Of a DNA stretch of 35,188 nucleotides, positions 26,220-34,868 are shown one piece after another (positions within the stretch are counted from its first letter, which is position 1; every line of letters starts with the position of its first letter). The DNA comes from Candidatus Zhuqueibacterota bacterium (lineage in GTDB: Bacteria > Zhuqueibacterota > QNDG01 > JABMRT01), in assembly GCA_013202295.1 (NCBI GenBank), contig JABMRT010000246.1, positions 1 to 35,188 of the forward strand, read 5' to 3'. The position numbers were made by a program, and so were the translations under genes. The notes under the pieces are model-generated. The model was given only the letters and a program-made list of their open reading frames with translations. It did not search any database and was not told where the DNA came from.

Positions 26220-26965
26220 TTTCGGTCTCCGTTTGAATTTGTATTCATATAACTAAACCGTTGTGCATAATTACGTTTGATCATAACCTGGTCACATAAT
26301 TGCGAGAATATGGTTTCTATTCGTTTACAAAGTTTTCTAAAACAGCCAGATGTTTTTGATAGTCCTTTTGGTTTCATCTTTACAAGAGATAAGAAACACT
26401 TACGGAAAAATATAATCTAACCTGGATTATTTATAAATATCAAGATTAGAGTCCAAATTGCGTTAATTTTTAAAAATTTGCCTGATTTATCAGTCCGTTC
26501 AGCCATTTGCTCAGCCATTTTCAACTTGTCCCGGTCTTTTGAGATCCGGTCCATGACTTTGAAGAATTCGACATAATCCATAAAATGTCACGTATGAATC
26601 CTCCATCCATATTGGATATCACATCATCTTGGCATAAAAATAATCATAAGAAAAGGGATATTCAATCCCCGTTTCTGCTGATTTGATGGTTCAATGCAGG
26701 CAACCTGACGAACCTGGAATGGCAAGGTATTGTTAAACTGAAACTCTTGCTGAAAGATGGGATTGGGCACAGGCATATTCATAATATAATCAGGTTATTC
26801 TCAAGTGTTGCACTTACTCCTTGAATTCAGGTATCTGAACAATTGATATAAAAACTAAAATAAATCATCATGATAGATTCCTCAGTCCACGATTACGGTG
26901 ACGTAGCGAAATCGCTGACATAGCTGTTTTTACAAAGGTTCACCTATCAAAAGAGTGCATTAAAT
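26220..26965. other. Long intergenic region between the esterase and the ROK repressor
   Basis: About 745 bases. On the minus strand I see two doubtful stretches. One is a 54-codon frame (26417-26581) rich in Lys, Glu and Asp with a hydrophobic tail but no ribosome site. The other is a short frame around 26605-26665 ending GIEYPFSYDYFYAKMM, which looks like a C-terminal tail of a lost protein. The right part (26865-26965) has no clear gene. The promoter of the esterase must lie in the left part. Confidence 0.4.
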
Positions 26966-28162
26966 TTACCTATCTGTTTGATTGGGATTAAATAATTCAT
27001 TAAAAATAGTCGATGTGCCCCCCATAGCACCAGAATATCGGCCATGGGGTGAATACTGCACATGTGGCAATTCCAATCCGTATGAAAAACGTGTATTGAC
27101 AATCTCTTTGATCTCGGAAACCAGCCATGATTCCAACGGTAATTCAAGATCGGGAATATCACCGCCCAGAACAATACAATCGGGATCAATAAATGCGATA
27201 ATACGAACGATTTCTTCTGCAAGAGACGTGATGAAATGGTTAAAAATAAATGTAGCTGCTTCATCTCCATTCTGGACGGCCGAACCCAAAGCCTGAAATG
27301 AAATATATTTCGCTTCAGTAAACACAGGATGATGCATGATTTCCGAATATCCCGCTTCAATGGCTTGCTTGATCAACGCATTCCGATCCATTAAAGGAGA
27401 GGTTAAATCTCCCGCACTGCCGGACCGTCCTTCATAGAGTTGATTTTGCAAAATCAATCCGGCGCCATATTCAGGCGTTTCTTCATTGATATTGAAGTAA
27501 ACAATGGTCGAACAGCTGTTATCAGATCGCGGGAACCATTTCATCGCCAGAGCTCCAGCGTTGCAGTCATTGAGTATGATTACAGGCAGTTTGATTCTGG
27601 ATTCAAGTAAATGCTTGAGGGGATAAGAAGACAGTTGGAGCTGTCTTGAATAATGAACAACTCCTTTTTCACTATTTATGATCCCTGTAATTGCAATACC
27701 CAACCCCAAACACGCGCTGGGATCTTTACCAAGAGCAATGATTTGTCGATCCGCCTGTTTTTCAATTATCTCATCCCAATTAACAGGATGATGGTTCGTA
27801 TCGATTTCCTGAACAGAATGGTCCAACTGATGACCTGAGAAATCCATGACCAGAGAGAGCAGATGATAATGCGTTATTTCCATCCCGATAACATAGCCAT
27901 AATCTGGATTTAGCTGCCACAGAGTCGGCGGTTTTCCTCCTACACCCGTTGAGAGTCCTACTCCGCTCGTCAGAATCAGATTTTTATTCTTCAACGCCCG
28001 CAGGATATACACCATAGTCGATGCACTATATCCTGTTTCTCTGGCCAGCTGTGCTCCCGATAGTTCTTTATTCAGACGAAGCGCCTGCAGCACACGATAA
28101 TGACTGTTCTCTTTGAGATCTAAAGAGGCTTGATTGTTTGCTTGTAAGGTTTGTTCATTCAT
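26966..28162 (-). CDS. ROK-family transcriptional regulator (NagC/XylR type)
   Basis: This 398-residue repressor has an N-terminal winged helix (about 18-62: HYRVLQALRLNKELSGAQLA, ETGYSASTMVYILRALK) joined to a ROK sugar-binding domain (about 85-395). The ROK part shows VIGMEITHYHLLSLVMDFSG, GLGIAITGIINSEKG, the NDCNAGALA segment and the final DCIVLGGDIPD. The cysteine cluster that binds zinc in classic ROK proteins is absent; the matching region is YEGRSGSAGDLTS. It probably senses a sugar released by the locus enzymes and controls their genes. No ribosome site precedes the ATG; instead a consensus promoter ends seven bases before it, suggesting a leaderless mRNA. Confidence 0.92.
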   Translation of the reverse strand: MNEQTLQANNQASLDLKENSHYRVLQALRLNKELSGAQLARETGYSASTMVYILRALKNKNLILTSGVGLSTGVGGKPPTLWQLNPDYGYVIGMEITHYHLLSLVMDFSGHQLDHSVQEIDTNHHPVNWDEIIEKQADRQIIALGKDPSACLGLGIAITGIINSEKGVVHYSRQLQLSSYPLKHLLESRIKLPVIILNDCNAGALAMKWFPRSDNSCSTIVYFNINEETPEYGAGLILQNQLYEGRSGSAGDLTSPLMDRNALIKQAIEAGYSEIMHHPVFTEAKYISFQALGSAVQNGDEAATFIFNHFITSLAEEIVRIIAFIDPDCIVLGGDIPDLELPLESWLVSEIKEIVNTRFSYGLELPHVQYSPHGRYSGAMGGTSTIFNELFNPNQTDR

Positions 28163-28198
28163 TGAATTAACTATACAAAATTTTCAGATAATTGTCAA
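28163..28198 (-). promoter_or_regulatory. Consensus sigma-70-like promoter of the ROK gene, leaderless
   Basis: The minus strand has TTGACA (28193-28198), a 17-base spacer, then TATAGT (28170-28175). Only seven bases (TAATTCA) separate the -10 box from the ATG at 28162, so transcription should begin at or next to the start codon. There is no Shine-Dalgarno sequence. Confidence 0.75.
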
Positions 28199-28211
28199 GA
28201 ATAAAATTCTC

Positions 28212-28257
28212 AAAATCAAATAAAAATCATAAATATTCAAGATCCTTATTTGATTTT
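28212..28257. promoter_or_regulatory. Inverted repeat AAAATCAAATAA ... TTATTTGATTTT near the ROK promoter
   Basis: Two perfect 12-base arms (28212-28223 and 28246-28257) are separated by 22 bases, about 15-60 bases upstream of the -35 box of the ROK gene. A/T-rich inverted arms of this kind are known for NagC/Mlc-type ROK repressors, so it is a candidate operator for autoregulation. A matching half (AAAATCAAATA) lies upstream of the secreted protein at 24326. Confidence 0.5.
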
Positions 28258-28338
28258 AACAACAAACTTGTGCACAGATTCACAAAAAGGCCACAGTCAT
28301 ACCGTGCCCTTTTCTTTGAAAAATCCCCCTAATACCTG

Positions 28339-28357
28339 CACTCCCTATTTGGGAGTG
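28339..28357. other. Perfect hairpin CACTCCC-TATTT-GGGAGTG
   Basis: A seven-base perfect stem with a five-base loop lies about 270 bases past the stop of the URO-D-like gene. Neither strand has a U-run directly after it, so it may be a terminator without a tail or an mRNA-stabilising structure. Confidence 0.4.
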
Positions 28358-28624
28358 AAATATCCGTTATATTTTCTCATTCTCGTTTTCGGGTAATACA
28401 ATAGATTGACTGGTTTGCCTCAAAATGAAGAAAACATGAATCCTGTTCGATAACATATCTTGGCCGCTTTACATTTTTATAGAAACGAATCGCTTACAGA
28501 AGTTGTACAATAAGCGCTAACGAAGAATACCCTAAAAGTGCCTACAACAGTCGAAGATGGATTGAATCTGTCAGCGAGTGCCCAGGGATTGGAATGTATA
28601 GGCAATCAAACCGTGATACAAACA

Positions 28625-29704
28625 CTATCTGTAACTTTCAACCTTTTTATTAATTTCTTCTGCTTCTTTTTCATTTTTAAAATTGGCCAGCAGGTATACT
28701 CCCTTACCGCCTATTTCATCCAGCAGCGGAATAATATCTTCTATATCAATCTCCCAGATCTGCAAAGATTTACCAGATGCAAGAATTTTTTTATACATAT
28801 CATGCCAACAAGGATCTCCACCCCCACCTAATCCGGGCTGAGCGGTCCATTCAATCGCATCCAAAGAGTCTATTGATAAAAGATCATCAAGATGGATAAT
28901 AGCCTGGGTCCCGTCAAGATGATAGAGCGAATAATCAAGAAAGTCACACTGTTCTTTAATGAACGGTTTTACAAACTGTTTAAACATATCCGACGAGATC
29001 ATGGCAGAAGCATCACTCTGCAGTTTGCCTACCTTGCCGGGGCCCCATAATTCATAAGCCCAGAAAGCGGAACTGCCGTCTTCGGTTTTTATGATATCGT
29101 ATATTCTCTGGTAAGCTTCTAGCCAGGCAACATTAATCTCCTTCATTTTCTGTTCAACCCATTCCGGACGTTCTATCGTATCAAACATCATTGTTTGGGA
29201 ATCTCTTAACGATGCCAGAATATCAATATTTTCTATAAGGTCGGGGCATCCAACAAAATATTTGTCTTCCGCGAGTTTTTTGCTTTCCTTTAATGTGGCT
29301 TCCACTATTTTCCACCATTTACTTTCCGGATTAAATTTTAACGGCGGCAGTTTTTCCGGTTCTACACAGTCATGAAAAACAGGTTTGTACCATACTGTAT
29401 TTTCGTCAAATAGAGGTTCGCAGCCTAAAAACAGAGCAAGGGTTCCGGGGCCTATATCGGTATTAGTTATTGAAGGTACATCAGCAGGAAACACCTGTCT
29501 TGAAAATTCGTAATCATTGAATTGCGCACGTTGAATTGGATCTCTAAACAAACTTTCTTTATCTGCAGCTTTGGGGGGCATCTGTGTTTTTTCATGAATA
29601 AATTTATCCGTTTTTAGTCCTTCCCATGCTCCTAATATTAGATCATCCTGTTTCCACCAGCCAATAAAATGCCTTCGTATTTCTTCCCAATTCGATTTCC
29701 ACAT
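28625..29704 (-). CDS. Uroporphyrinogen-decarboxylase-like protein
   Basis: This 359-residue cytoplasmic protein has the URO-D/corrinoid-methyltransferase TIM-barrel pattern: IGPGTLALFLG in the first third, YFVGCPDLIENIDILASLRD in the middle, SYLYHLDGT-type line (DYSLYHLDGTQAIIHLDDLL) and DAIEWTAQPGLGGGGDPCWHDMYKKIL near the end. Residues for porphyrin decarboxylation are not obvious, and the HxC zinc motif of MtaA-type methyltransferases is replaced by HLDG. Such proteins are often found in sugar-degradation loci without a proven role. The ATG at 29704 follows GGGG by eight bases; the frame upstream starts with a TTG two codons earlier. It sits 84 bases after the symporter and is probably cotranscribed. 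Confidence 0.8.
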   Translation of the reverse strand: MWKSNWEEIRRHFIGWWKQDDLILGAWEGLKTDKFIHEKTQMPPKAADKESLFRDPIQRAQFNDYEFSRQVFPADVPSITNTDIGPGTLALFLGCEPLFDENTVWYKPVFHDCVEPEKLPPLKFNPESKWWKIVEATLKESKKLAEDKYFVGCPDLIENIDILASLRDSQTMMFDTIERPEWVEQKMKEINVAWLEAYQRIYDIIKTEDGSSAFWAYELWGPGKVGKLQSDASAMISSDMFKQFVKPFIKEQCDFLDYSLYHLDGTQAIIHLDDLLSIDSLDAIEWTAQPGLGGGGDPCWHDMYKKILASGKSLQIWEIDIEDIIPLLDEIGGKGVYLLANFKNEKEAEEINKKVESYR

Positions 29705-29787
29705 TTTCAAATCCCCTGAAATTAATAAATTTGATGGTATTTTATTTTATCCTTTATTTATTCCCTTTCCTTTGATTCGCTATAATT

Positions 29788-31152
29788 TCATGGATTTTTT
29801 GCTTTTTCTGCTCTTCTCTCGATTAATTCCTTTTCAATCTTTGACATTGTTTTATCATCCAGCTCATAAAAAACAGCAGCAATCGTGGCCACGACCAAGA
29901 GAACCGTTGGAAAAAAACTCATCATCAAACGAATTCCTTTGAGCGTTGTCTCGGATTGCTCAACATTGGGTACAAAACCATACACCGTCAGAAGATAACC
30001 CGCCAGACCGCCGCCAAGTGCAACCCCGAATTTTTGGGCAAACGTGCTTGCGGAAAAAATAAGGCCTGTGGCACGTCGACCATTTTTCCATTCAGAGTAA
30101 TCTGCTGTATCTGCATACATGGCCCAAAGCAGCGGACCCTGCGGCGCCATAACAAGGGAGATTAGAATATGAGCGGCAAAAACAAGGATGATTTGATCTT
30201 TTGGAATGAAGTAATACAGAAGCGTCAATAGGGACGTCAGCGACATAACAATCAGATATAATTTCTTTTTGCCAAGCATCTTTGTAAAGAATTGAGTGAA
30301 GCAAACACCCACGATGACAGCCACGGTACCCAAAACCATAAACAGCGAGGCTAAAATTTCATTGCCGATATAATATTTGAAATAGTACAGAATTGTACCG
30401 TTTCGAACGACAATGGATGCCAGAGTGAAAAAACCCATAAGGAGTAAAAATTTCCAGGGTCGATTGTGTATTAAATCATTTAGATCCTTCTTAAGCGGTG
30501 TCCTCTTATCAGTGGGAGGTTGAACTCGTTCATGGGTCGCTCTGAAGCTGAGGTAAAAGAAAATACATGCCATCACGCCGAATACAGCCATAGTGGCAGG
30601 GAATCCAACCGCCTGATTGCCCTTGCCGAAAAACTTTACCAGAGGCAATGTGGCTCCCTGAATAATGAATACACCCACAAAAGCCAGCACAAATTTATAG
30701 GTAGAAATACTTGTTCGTTCCTGAATGTTGGGCGTCATCACACCCATGAGAGCGGCAAAGGGAATATTGATAGCGGTATAAGCCATCATGATCAATGTAT
30801 AGGTGACATATGCATAAATGATTTTTCCGGTAAGACTTAAATCAGGTGTCATAAAAGTCAGCACACCGAGAATTGCCAATGGCCCGGATATCCAGATCAT
30901 ATAAGGACGGAATCGTCCCCATTTGCTCTTTGTTCGATCGGCAATGATACCCATCATGGGATCATTGATCGAATCCCAAAACCGCGAAATCAGGAGCATG
31001 GTTCCGGCTGCTGCTGCAGTAATACCAAAGACATCAGTATAGAAAAAGAGTAGAAAGTTGGTAAACATCGTCCAGTACAGATTGGACGCCGTGTCTCCGA
31101 GTCCGTATCCGATTTTTTCTTTGATTGCTAATTTGCCTGATGTCATGTTCAC
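29788..31152 (-). CDS. GPH-family sugar:cation symporter (MelB/YicJ-like)
   Basis: This 454-residue inner-membrane protein has about 12 hydrophobic segments and the typical motifs of the glycoside-pentoside-hexuronide symporters: GYGLGDTASNLYW at the N-terminus, FWDSINDPMMGIIADRTKSKWGRFRPY between helices 2 and 3, and AMYADTADYSEWKNGRRATGLIFSASTFAQKFG in the second half. It should import mono- or oligosaccharides or hexuronides with Na+ or H+. The start is taken as the GTG at 31152, five bases after GGAGG; an ATG two codons later is possible. It leads a short operon with the URO-D-like gene, and its substrate is probably a product of the surface hydrolases. Confidence 0.93.
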   Translation of the reverse strand: MNMTSGKLAIKEKIGYGLGDTASNLYWTMFTNFLLFFYTDVFGITAAAAGTMLLISRFWDSINDPMMGIIADRTKSKWGRFRPYMIWISGPLAILGVLTFMTPDLSLTGKIIYAYVTYTLIMMAYTAINIPFAALMGVMTPNIQERTSISTYKFVLAFVGVFIIQGATLPLVKFFGKGNQAVGFPATMAVFGVMACIFFYLSFRATHERVQPPTDKRTPLKKDLNDLIHNRPWKFLLLMGFFTLASIVVRNGTILYYFKYYIGNEILASLFMVLGTVAVIVGVCFTQFFTKMLGKKKLYLIVMSLTSLLTLLYYFIPKDQIILVFAAHILISLVMAPQGPLLWAMYADTADYSEWKNGRRATGLIFSASTFAQKFGVALGGGLAGYLLTVYGFVPNVEQSETTLKGIRLMMSFFPTVLLVVATIAAVFYELDDKTMSKIEKELIERRAEKAKNP

Positions 31153-31457
31153 ATTATCCTCCGAAAAATTAGTTGAATTATCCGTACACTTTGTATAAAG
31201 TCAGAGCACCCAATTACCGATGAAAACTTTCTCCAATAATGAATCTTCTTTTTTTCTTTCTTTTCGAAATAAATTATTTTAATCTTTCCATGCATATTAT
31301 AAGCGCTATTCCCTGAATTTACCCATTTCTTAAATCCATCTTCCTAACTATAGACTTTTTCATACACAATGCCATTTAATACACGAAAAGCATCATCCGT
31401 TTATTTAAAAATATAGTGTTTTTCAAACTGCGCTCATTTGATTTGCACTAGGCATTC
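31153..31457. other. Promoter region of the symporter operon
   Basis: About 305 bases, strongly A/T-rich, without a gene. On the minus strand a TATAAT box (31296-31301) is directly preceded by AGCGCT (31302-31307), a palindrome that also appears in other gaps of this locus. No good -35 box is seen at 17 bases, so an activator or another sigma factor may be needed. The rest holds a long pyrimidine run on the plus strand (about 31247-31265). Confidence 0.4.
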
Positions 31458-32348
31458 TCAGGACAGTTCATCGCGGATCTTTTCCAGTAACTTCTTGGTC
31501 AGCTTGATGCCTTCAACCTCTGTGGGCTTTCCCTTATACTTGGGCGGTCGAAGAGAATCAAATTCGATACCTACGTAACCATGGTAGCCGGCGTCTACCA
31601 CGATCTTCATCATGCGACGGTAGTCCGTATAGATCTCGTTACCTGACGCGTCGAACTCAGCACTCTTGGCACTGATGTGTTTGGCAAAGGGCATCAGCTC
31701 GGCAATGCCCTTGTAGTGGTCGTACAGCTTACCATCGCCCAGGTCGAAGTTGAAGTCCGGGCCGAAGTCGGGCAGAGTGCCGCAGTTGGGTAGATTGACC
31801 TTCTTGATGACGGAAGCCAGCCATACGGCGTTACCAGACATGCCGCCGTGGTTTTCCACAATGACGTTGATCTGATCGCGAGCGCATAATGCGGCCAGGC
31901 TGTGGAGACCGTCGACTGCCAGCTTAGTCTGCTCGTGGTAATCTCCGGAAGGTGGGCAGGAAGCACCGAACATGCCGCGGATTGAGGAGCAGCCGAGTAT
32001 CTTGGCGGGTTGGACCCATTTGTAGTGATTCTCAACTGCCTTTTTCCGCCTGGCATCGTCTGGGTCGTCCAAGTGGCCATCCCTGTCGCCACTCAGGATT
32101 ATCAACCCTTTGACCCCGTTGTCGTCGGCCCGTCTCTTAAGCTCATTCAGGTATTTCATATCCGTGGCGCTCTTAAATGCCATGCTCCAGTATTCAACAG
32201 CATCGAAGCCGTTAGCCCTGGCGAACTCGGGGAAATCGAGATGGTCGAACTCGCCGCCCAGAATCATTGTGCGCAGGGATGATTCCGCCAGGGCGATTTT
32301 GTAGAGCATCTTTTTCTCCATGCCCATCAGACAGTCGCCCGCCACCAT
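31458..32348 (-). CDS. Sugar phosphate isomerase/epimerase-like TIM barrel (body of an interrupted gene)
   Basis: The open part encodes an AP-endonuclease-2/xylose-isomerase-like TIM barrel: HLDFPEFARANGFDAVEYW, then LIILSGDRDGHLDD, SIRGMFGASCPP, VIVENHGGMSG, TLPDFGPDFNFDLGDG, FAKHISAKSAEFD and YHGYVGIEFDS. The Glu, Asp, His and Glu of these lines fit a divalent-metal site. Such proteins isomerise or epimerise sugars. Upstream the same frame continues to an ATG at 32468 and would encode a Tat signal, but a TGA at 32400-32402 breaks it. If the protein is still made, the best internal start is the ATG at 32309 (MLYKIALAE), six bases after GGAG; that product would stay in the cytoplasm. Confidence 0.8.
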   Translation of the reverse strand: MVAGDCLMGMEKKMLYKIALAESSLRTMILGGEFDHLDFPEFARANGFDAVEYWSMAFKSATDMKYLNELKRRADDNGVKGLIILSGDRDGHLDDPDDARRKKAVENHYKWVQPAKILGCSSIRGMFGASCPPSGDYHEQTKLAVDGLHSLAALCARDQINVIVENHGGMSGNAVWLASVIKKVNLPNCGTLPDFGPDFNFDLGDGKLYDHYKGIAELMPFAKHISAKSAEFDASGNEIYTDYRRMMKIVVDAGYHGYVGIEFDSLRPPKYKGKPTEVEGIKLTKKLLEKIRDELS

Positions 32349-32468
32349 GGCCAGCCATAGGCCAGCCGAGAGGTTACCGGCAGTTGTTAAGAAGTCACGT
32401 CAAGTTACCCTGGTTATTTTTTTGGTGTTCTCAAAGATTGAAAGTTTGTGGCAATTCTTGTTAGCCAT
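32310..32468 (-). pseudogene. Tat signal peptide of the isomerase, broken by an in-frame TGA
   Basis: From the ATG at 32468 (AGGAG upstream) the frame reads MANKNCHKLSIFENTKKITR, VT, stop, then RDFLTTAGNLSAGLWLAM and continues into the isomerase without a shift (337 codons in total to the stop). A CGA in place of TGA would give the twin-arginine motif RRDFL followed by the usual hydrophobic stretch, so one C-to-T change explains it. Confidence 0.85.
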
Positions 32469-32515
32469 GTCCTTTTTTATCTCCTGTGAATTAATAAGAA
32501 AACTCAAATGCGCTT

Positions 32516-33559
32516 TTATCGCACCATGAGCATCGTCTGTGTTTGTGAAAATTCAGCAATTTTTAACCTGGAAAAGTAGACGCCACTGGGGTAATGACTT
32601 CCATTCCAATGATAGGTATACGCTCCGCCCTCCAGTAATCCTGATTCTAAAATAGTAACAATTTGTCCCTGAAGATTCAACACCTCCAATGTAACATGTT
32701 CTCTTTTGGGCAGTAAAAACTCGATAGATGTCGTTGGATTAAAAGGATTGGGATAATTGTTTCCAAGTTTAAAAGGATTGGGTAAACAATTACCGGACTT
32801 GTCGATTGTTGTCGTGTTTGAAATTAGTCGATATACTTTAAAATTATCATATCTCACATGGGTATTCCAACCTCTAAAAGCAAACCAACCACTTCTGCAC
32901 GGGTCTGTATCCCATTTTTCAAAGTAAAGAGAATCATCGCATATATATTGTATAAGACTGCTGTCGGGGCCGTCACAATAAACCAATTGTATTTTATGAG
33001 GAAATGAAGGTGTAATCAAATAATAGTCATCTTCTAATAAACCCCAACTAATTCTGGTTCCGTTACCGCTCATGTCATGTTTTTGGAAAGTCGTTCTCAC
33101 ATTACGTCCCGCACCTTTACCTACATAATAACCGGGTAACTTCCAATAATTACTAAAACTCCCCCCGCGTGCTGCACTATCTGCCTGAATATCATTCGGA
33201 TTATTCAAATCAGACATCATCCAGAAGGAATTTATATCAGAAACCGAGTCCGCTACTCCGCCTATGGGCAAAGCAGTTGCATTATACTCTATCATAACAG
33301 AGCCTTCAAGTTTTTGAAGGAACCAGACAGTGGTGCCACCATTATTTGGCCCGAATGTTGATAAATCTAATTGGCTGTCTATAATTTGTGTAGCACTGGT
33401 AGCAAGAACCTCTATCTCTGGACTCCAATTTGACAAATCACCATCAAAAGAATCTGAAAACAAGATTTCACCTATCTCATATTCGTCACTTTGCCATTGA
33501 GCATACAAACTGATGCTTGAGAGTAAAGCAAAGATGAGTAGCAATATTCTGAACTTCAT
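32516..33559 (-). CDS. DUF6250-like secreted protein with type IX-like sorting domain
   Basis: This 347-residue protein has a signal peptide nearly the same as that of the secreted protein at 24326 (MKFRILLLIFALLSSISLYA). The body (about 25-245) is a jelly-roll-like domain with LFSDSFDGDLSNWSPE, WFLQKLEGSVMIEY, INSFWMMSDLNNPNDI, YYVGKGAGRNVRTTFQ and GWFAFRGWNTHVRYDNFKVYRL, the layout of DUF6250, a domain frequent in polysaccharide-utilisation loci. The C-terminus (NNYPNPFNPTTSIEF, YPSGVYFSRL) is a sorting domain. No catalytic site can be named; glycan binding or cleavage is possible. The ATG at 33559 follows GGAGG by five bases. It lies between the two genes with broken Tat signals. Confidence 0.85.
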   Translation of the reverse strand: MKFRILLLIFALLSSISLYAQWQSDEYEIGEILFSDSFDGDLSNWSPEIEVLATSATQIIDSQLDLSTFGPNNGGTTVWFLQKLEGSVMIEYNATALPIGGVADSVSDINSFWMMSDLNNPNDIQADSAARGGSFSNYWKLPGYYVGKGAGRNVRTTFQKHDMSGNGTRISWGLLEDDYYLITPSFPHKIQLVYCDGPDSSLIQYICDDSLYFEKWDTDPCRSGWFAFRGWNTHVRYDNFKVYRLISNTTTIDKSGNCLPNPFKLGNNYPNPFNPTTSIEFLLPKREHVTLEVLNLQGQIVTILESGLLEGGAYTYHWNGSHYPSGVYFSRLKIAEFSQTQTMLMVR

Positions 33560-33608
33560 TTTTTCCTCCTTGTTCAAGATGTGGATAGCATAAAATTAAT
33601 GTTTAGCG

Positions 33609-34868
33609 CTATATTATTTCCGGGATTTCGTATTTTTTTCGAGCGATTCTTCGCAGCATCATGTTCGCCGCTTCATCATTAATAAATTTCTGTTTTTGAC
33701 GATCAAACTTAACAGAGCGGTTACCAGTTCTATAAGCAATTATTGCAGCCAAAATCATGGCTAACGCTTTATGAGCTATTCTAATATCGGCTGTCGATTC
33801 TTTTCGCGATTTGACACATTCAATAAAATTTCGATAGTGATTGGCATCCGGAGTTCTGCCATACATCTGCTCCACGACTTTGCCGCCAGATGTAACAACT
33901 TGCCAGCCACCACCCATACGTCCAATTGTCATCATTAATTCCGAGCCATAGATTTCAATGCGAGTAGCGTTCTGAGTCCAATATGGAAACTCATCATTCC
34001 GCCGAATTGTGGCGGTTGTTTTTTGCATATATCGGGCATAATTCGTCATTTCAAAGTTTAATATAAAGTCATCAAACATATAACTGGCAGCTTGAACATC
34101 GGGCACTTCAGCATCATCCTTTAAAATGAAACGTCCTCCTGACGAAAATATAGTCTCTGGCATATCCGGATCGCCAAGTACGGCCATGGCCAAATCTAAT
34201 TGGTGTATACCGTCGACAGTCGAATCACCATTACAATAATCCCAGAAATACGACCAGCCGTGGTTTTGGTTTATTAAATCCTGATGAAACTGTCGGTCCG
34301 GAGCGGGTCCCAACCAGGCATCCCAGTCAAAATCAGCAGGTGGATTTCCCGGATCACCAAGTAGAAAAGGGTTACCTGATTTTAAATTGTAGACCTTCAC
34401 CAATCCAATTTTACCCAGCTTGCCACTCAGAACATAATCTTTGGCTGCGTGAACATACGGAGCACTTCTATTTTGTGTTCCAACTTGAACAATCCGATTA
34501 TATTTTTTGGCCGCTTCCACCATTTTATTACTTTCCCAAATGGAATACGCATGTGGTTTCTCAACATACACATCCTTACCAGCTTGACAAGCCAATACAG
34601 AAGGAAGTGCATGCCAATGATCGGGTGTGACAACTGCAACTGCGTCGATATCTTTGTCATCAAAAATGTGACGCATATCTTTGACGCGTTTAGGACTTTG
34701 TGACTGGACATCTTTGAGGAATTCTTCAAGACTTGCCATTTTATTCTCTTCCAGGTCACAAATATAAGCAAGGTTGGCTCCTTGTTCAATAAGTCCTCGT
34801 GCTACAAATCTTCCTCTTAATCCACATCCGATCAAGGCAAAATTGACTCTTTCATTCGCACCCATCAC
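33609..34868 (-). CDS. Gfo/Idh/MocA-family oxidoreductase (body of an interrupted gene)
   Basis: The open part encodes an NAD(P)-dependent sugar oxidoreductase: Rossmann motif VNFALIGCGLRGRF, IDAVAVVTPDHWHALPSVLACQAGKDVYVEKPH (with the family EKP), IVQVGTQNRS, DFDWDAWLGPAP, and the WDYCNGDSTVDGIHQLDLA line supplying the catalytic Asp and His. It is of the type normally exported by Tat and found beside secreted hydrolases. The frame continues upstream to an ATG at 34967 with a twin-arginine signal, but a TAA at 34929-34931 breaks it. The possible internal starts (GTG 34868, ATG 34865) have no ribosome site. A decayed second copy of the 3' end is at 19985-20123. Confidence 0.85.
   Translation of the reverse strand: MMGANERVNFALIGCGLRGRFVARGLIEQGANLAYICDLEENKMASLEEFLKDVQSQSPKRVKDMRHIFDDKDIDAVAVVTPDHWHALPSVLACQAGKDVYVEKPHAYSIWESNKMVEAAKKYNRIVQVGTQNRSAPYVHAAKDYVLSGKLGKIGLVKVYNLKSGNPFLLGDPGNPPADFDWDAWLGPAPDRQFHQDLINQNHGWSYFWDYCNGDSTVDGIHQLDLAMAVLGDPDMPETIFSSGGRFILKDDAEVPDVQAASYMFDDFILNFEMTNYARYMQKTTATIRRNDEFPYWTQNATRIEIYGSELMMTIGRMGGGWQVVTSGGKVVEQMYGRTPDANHYRNFIECVKSRKESTADIRIAHKALAMILAAIIAYRTGNRSVKFDRQKQKFINDEAANMMLRRIARKKYEIPEII

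Larger units (their letters stand above)
28199..28624. other. Intergenic region between the URO-D-like gene and the ROK promoter
   Basis: About 430 bases without a convincing gene. It holds the AAAATCAAATAA inverted repeat (28212-28257), a seven-base hairpin (28339-28357) and a CGCTTA...TAAGCG inverted pair (28491-28516) that encloses TTGTACAA and leads into an AGCGCT site. A plus-strand frame at 28538-28831 overlaps the URO-D-like gene and is not supported. Confidence 0.5.

Noticed and set aside
26417-26581. 54-codon minus-strand frame rich in Lys/Glu/Asp
   Set aside because: No ribosome site at a workable distance and no family resemblance; mentioned only in the description of the gap.
26885-26925. 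AGCGA-AA-TCGCT hairpin after the ROK gene as terminator
   Set aside because: The perfect stem leaves only a two-base loop and there is no U-run on the minus strand.
28538-28831. Plus-strand 97-codon frame
   Set aside because: It overlaps the URO-D-like gene on the other strand, has no ribosome site and gives a low-complexity hydrophobic product.
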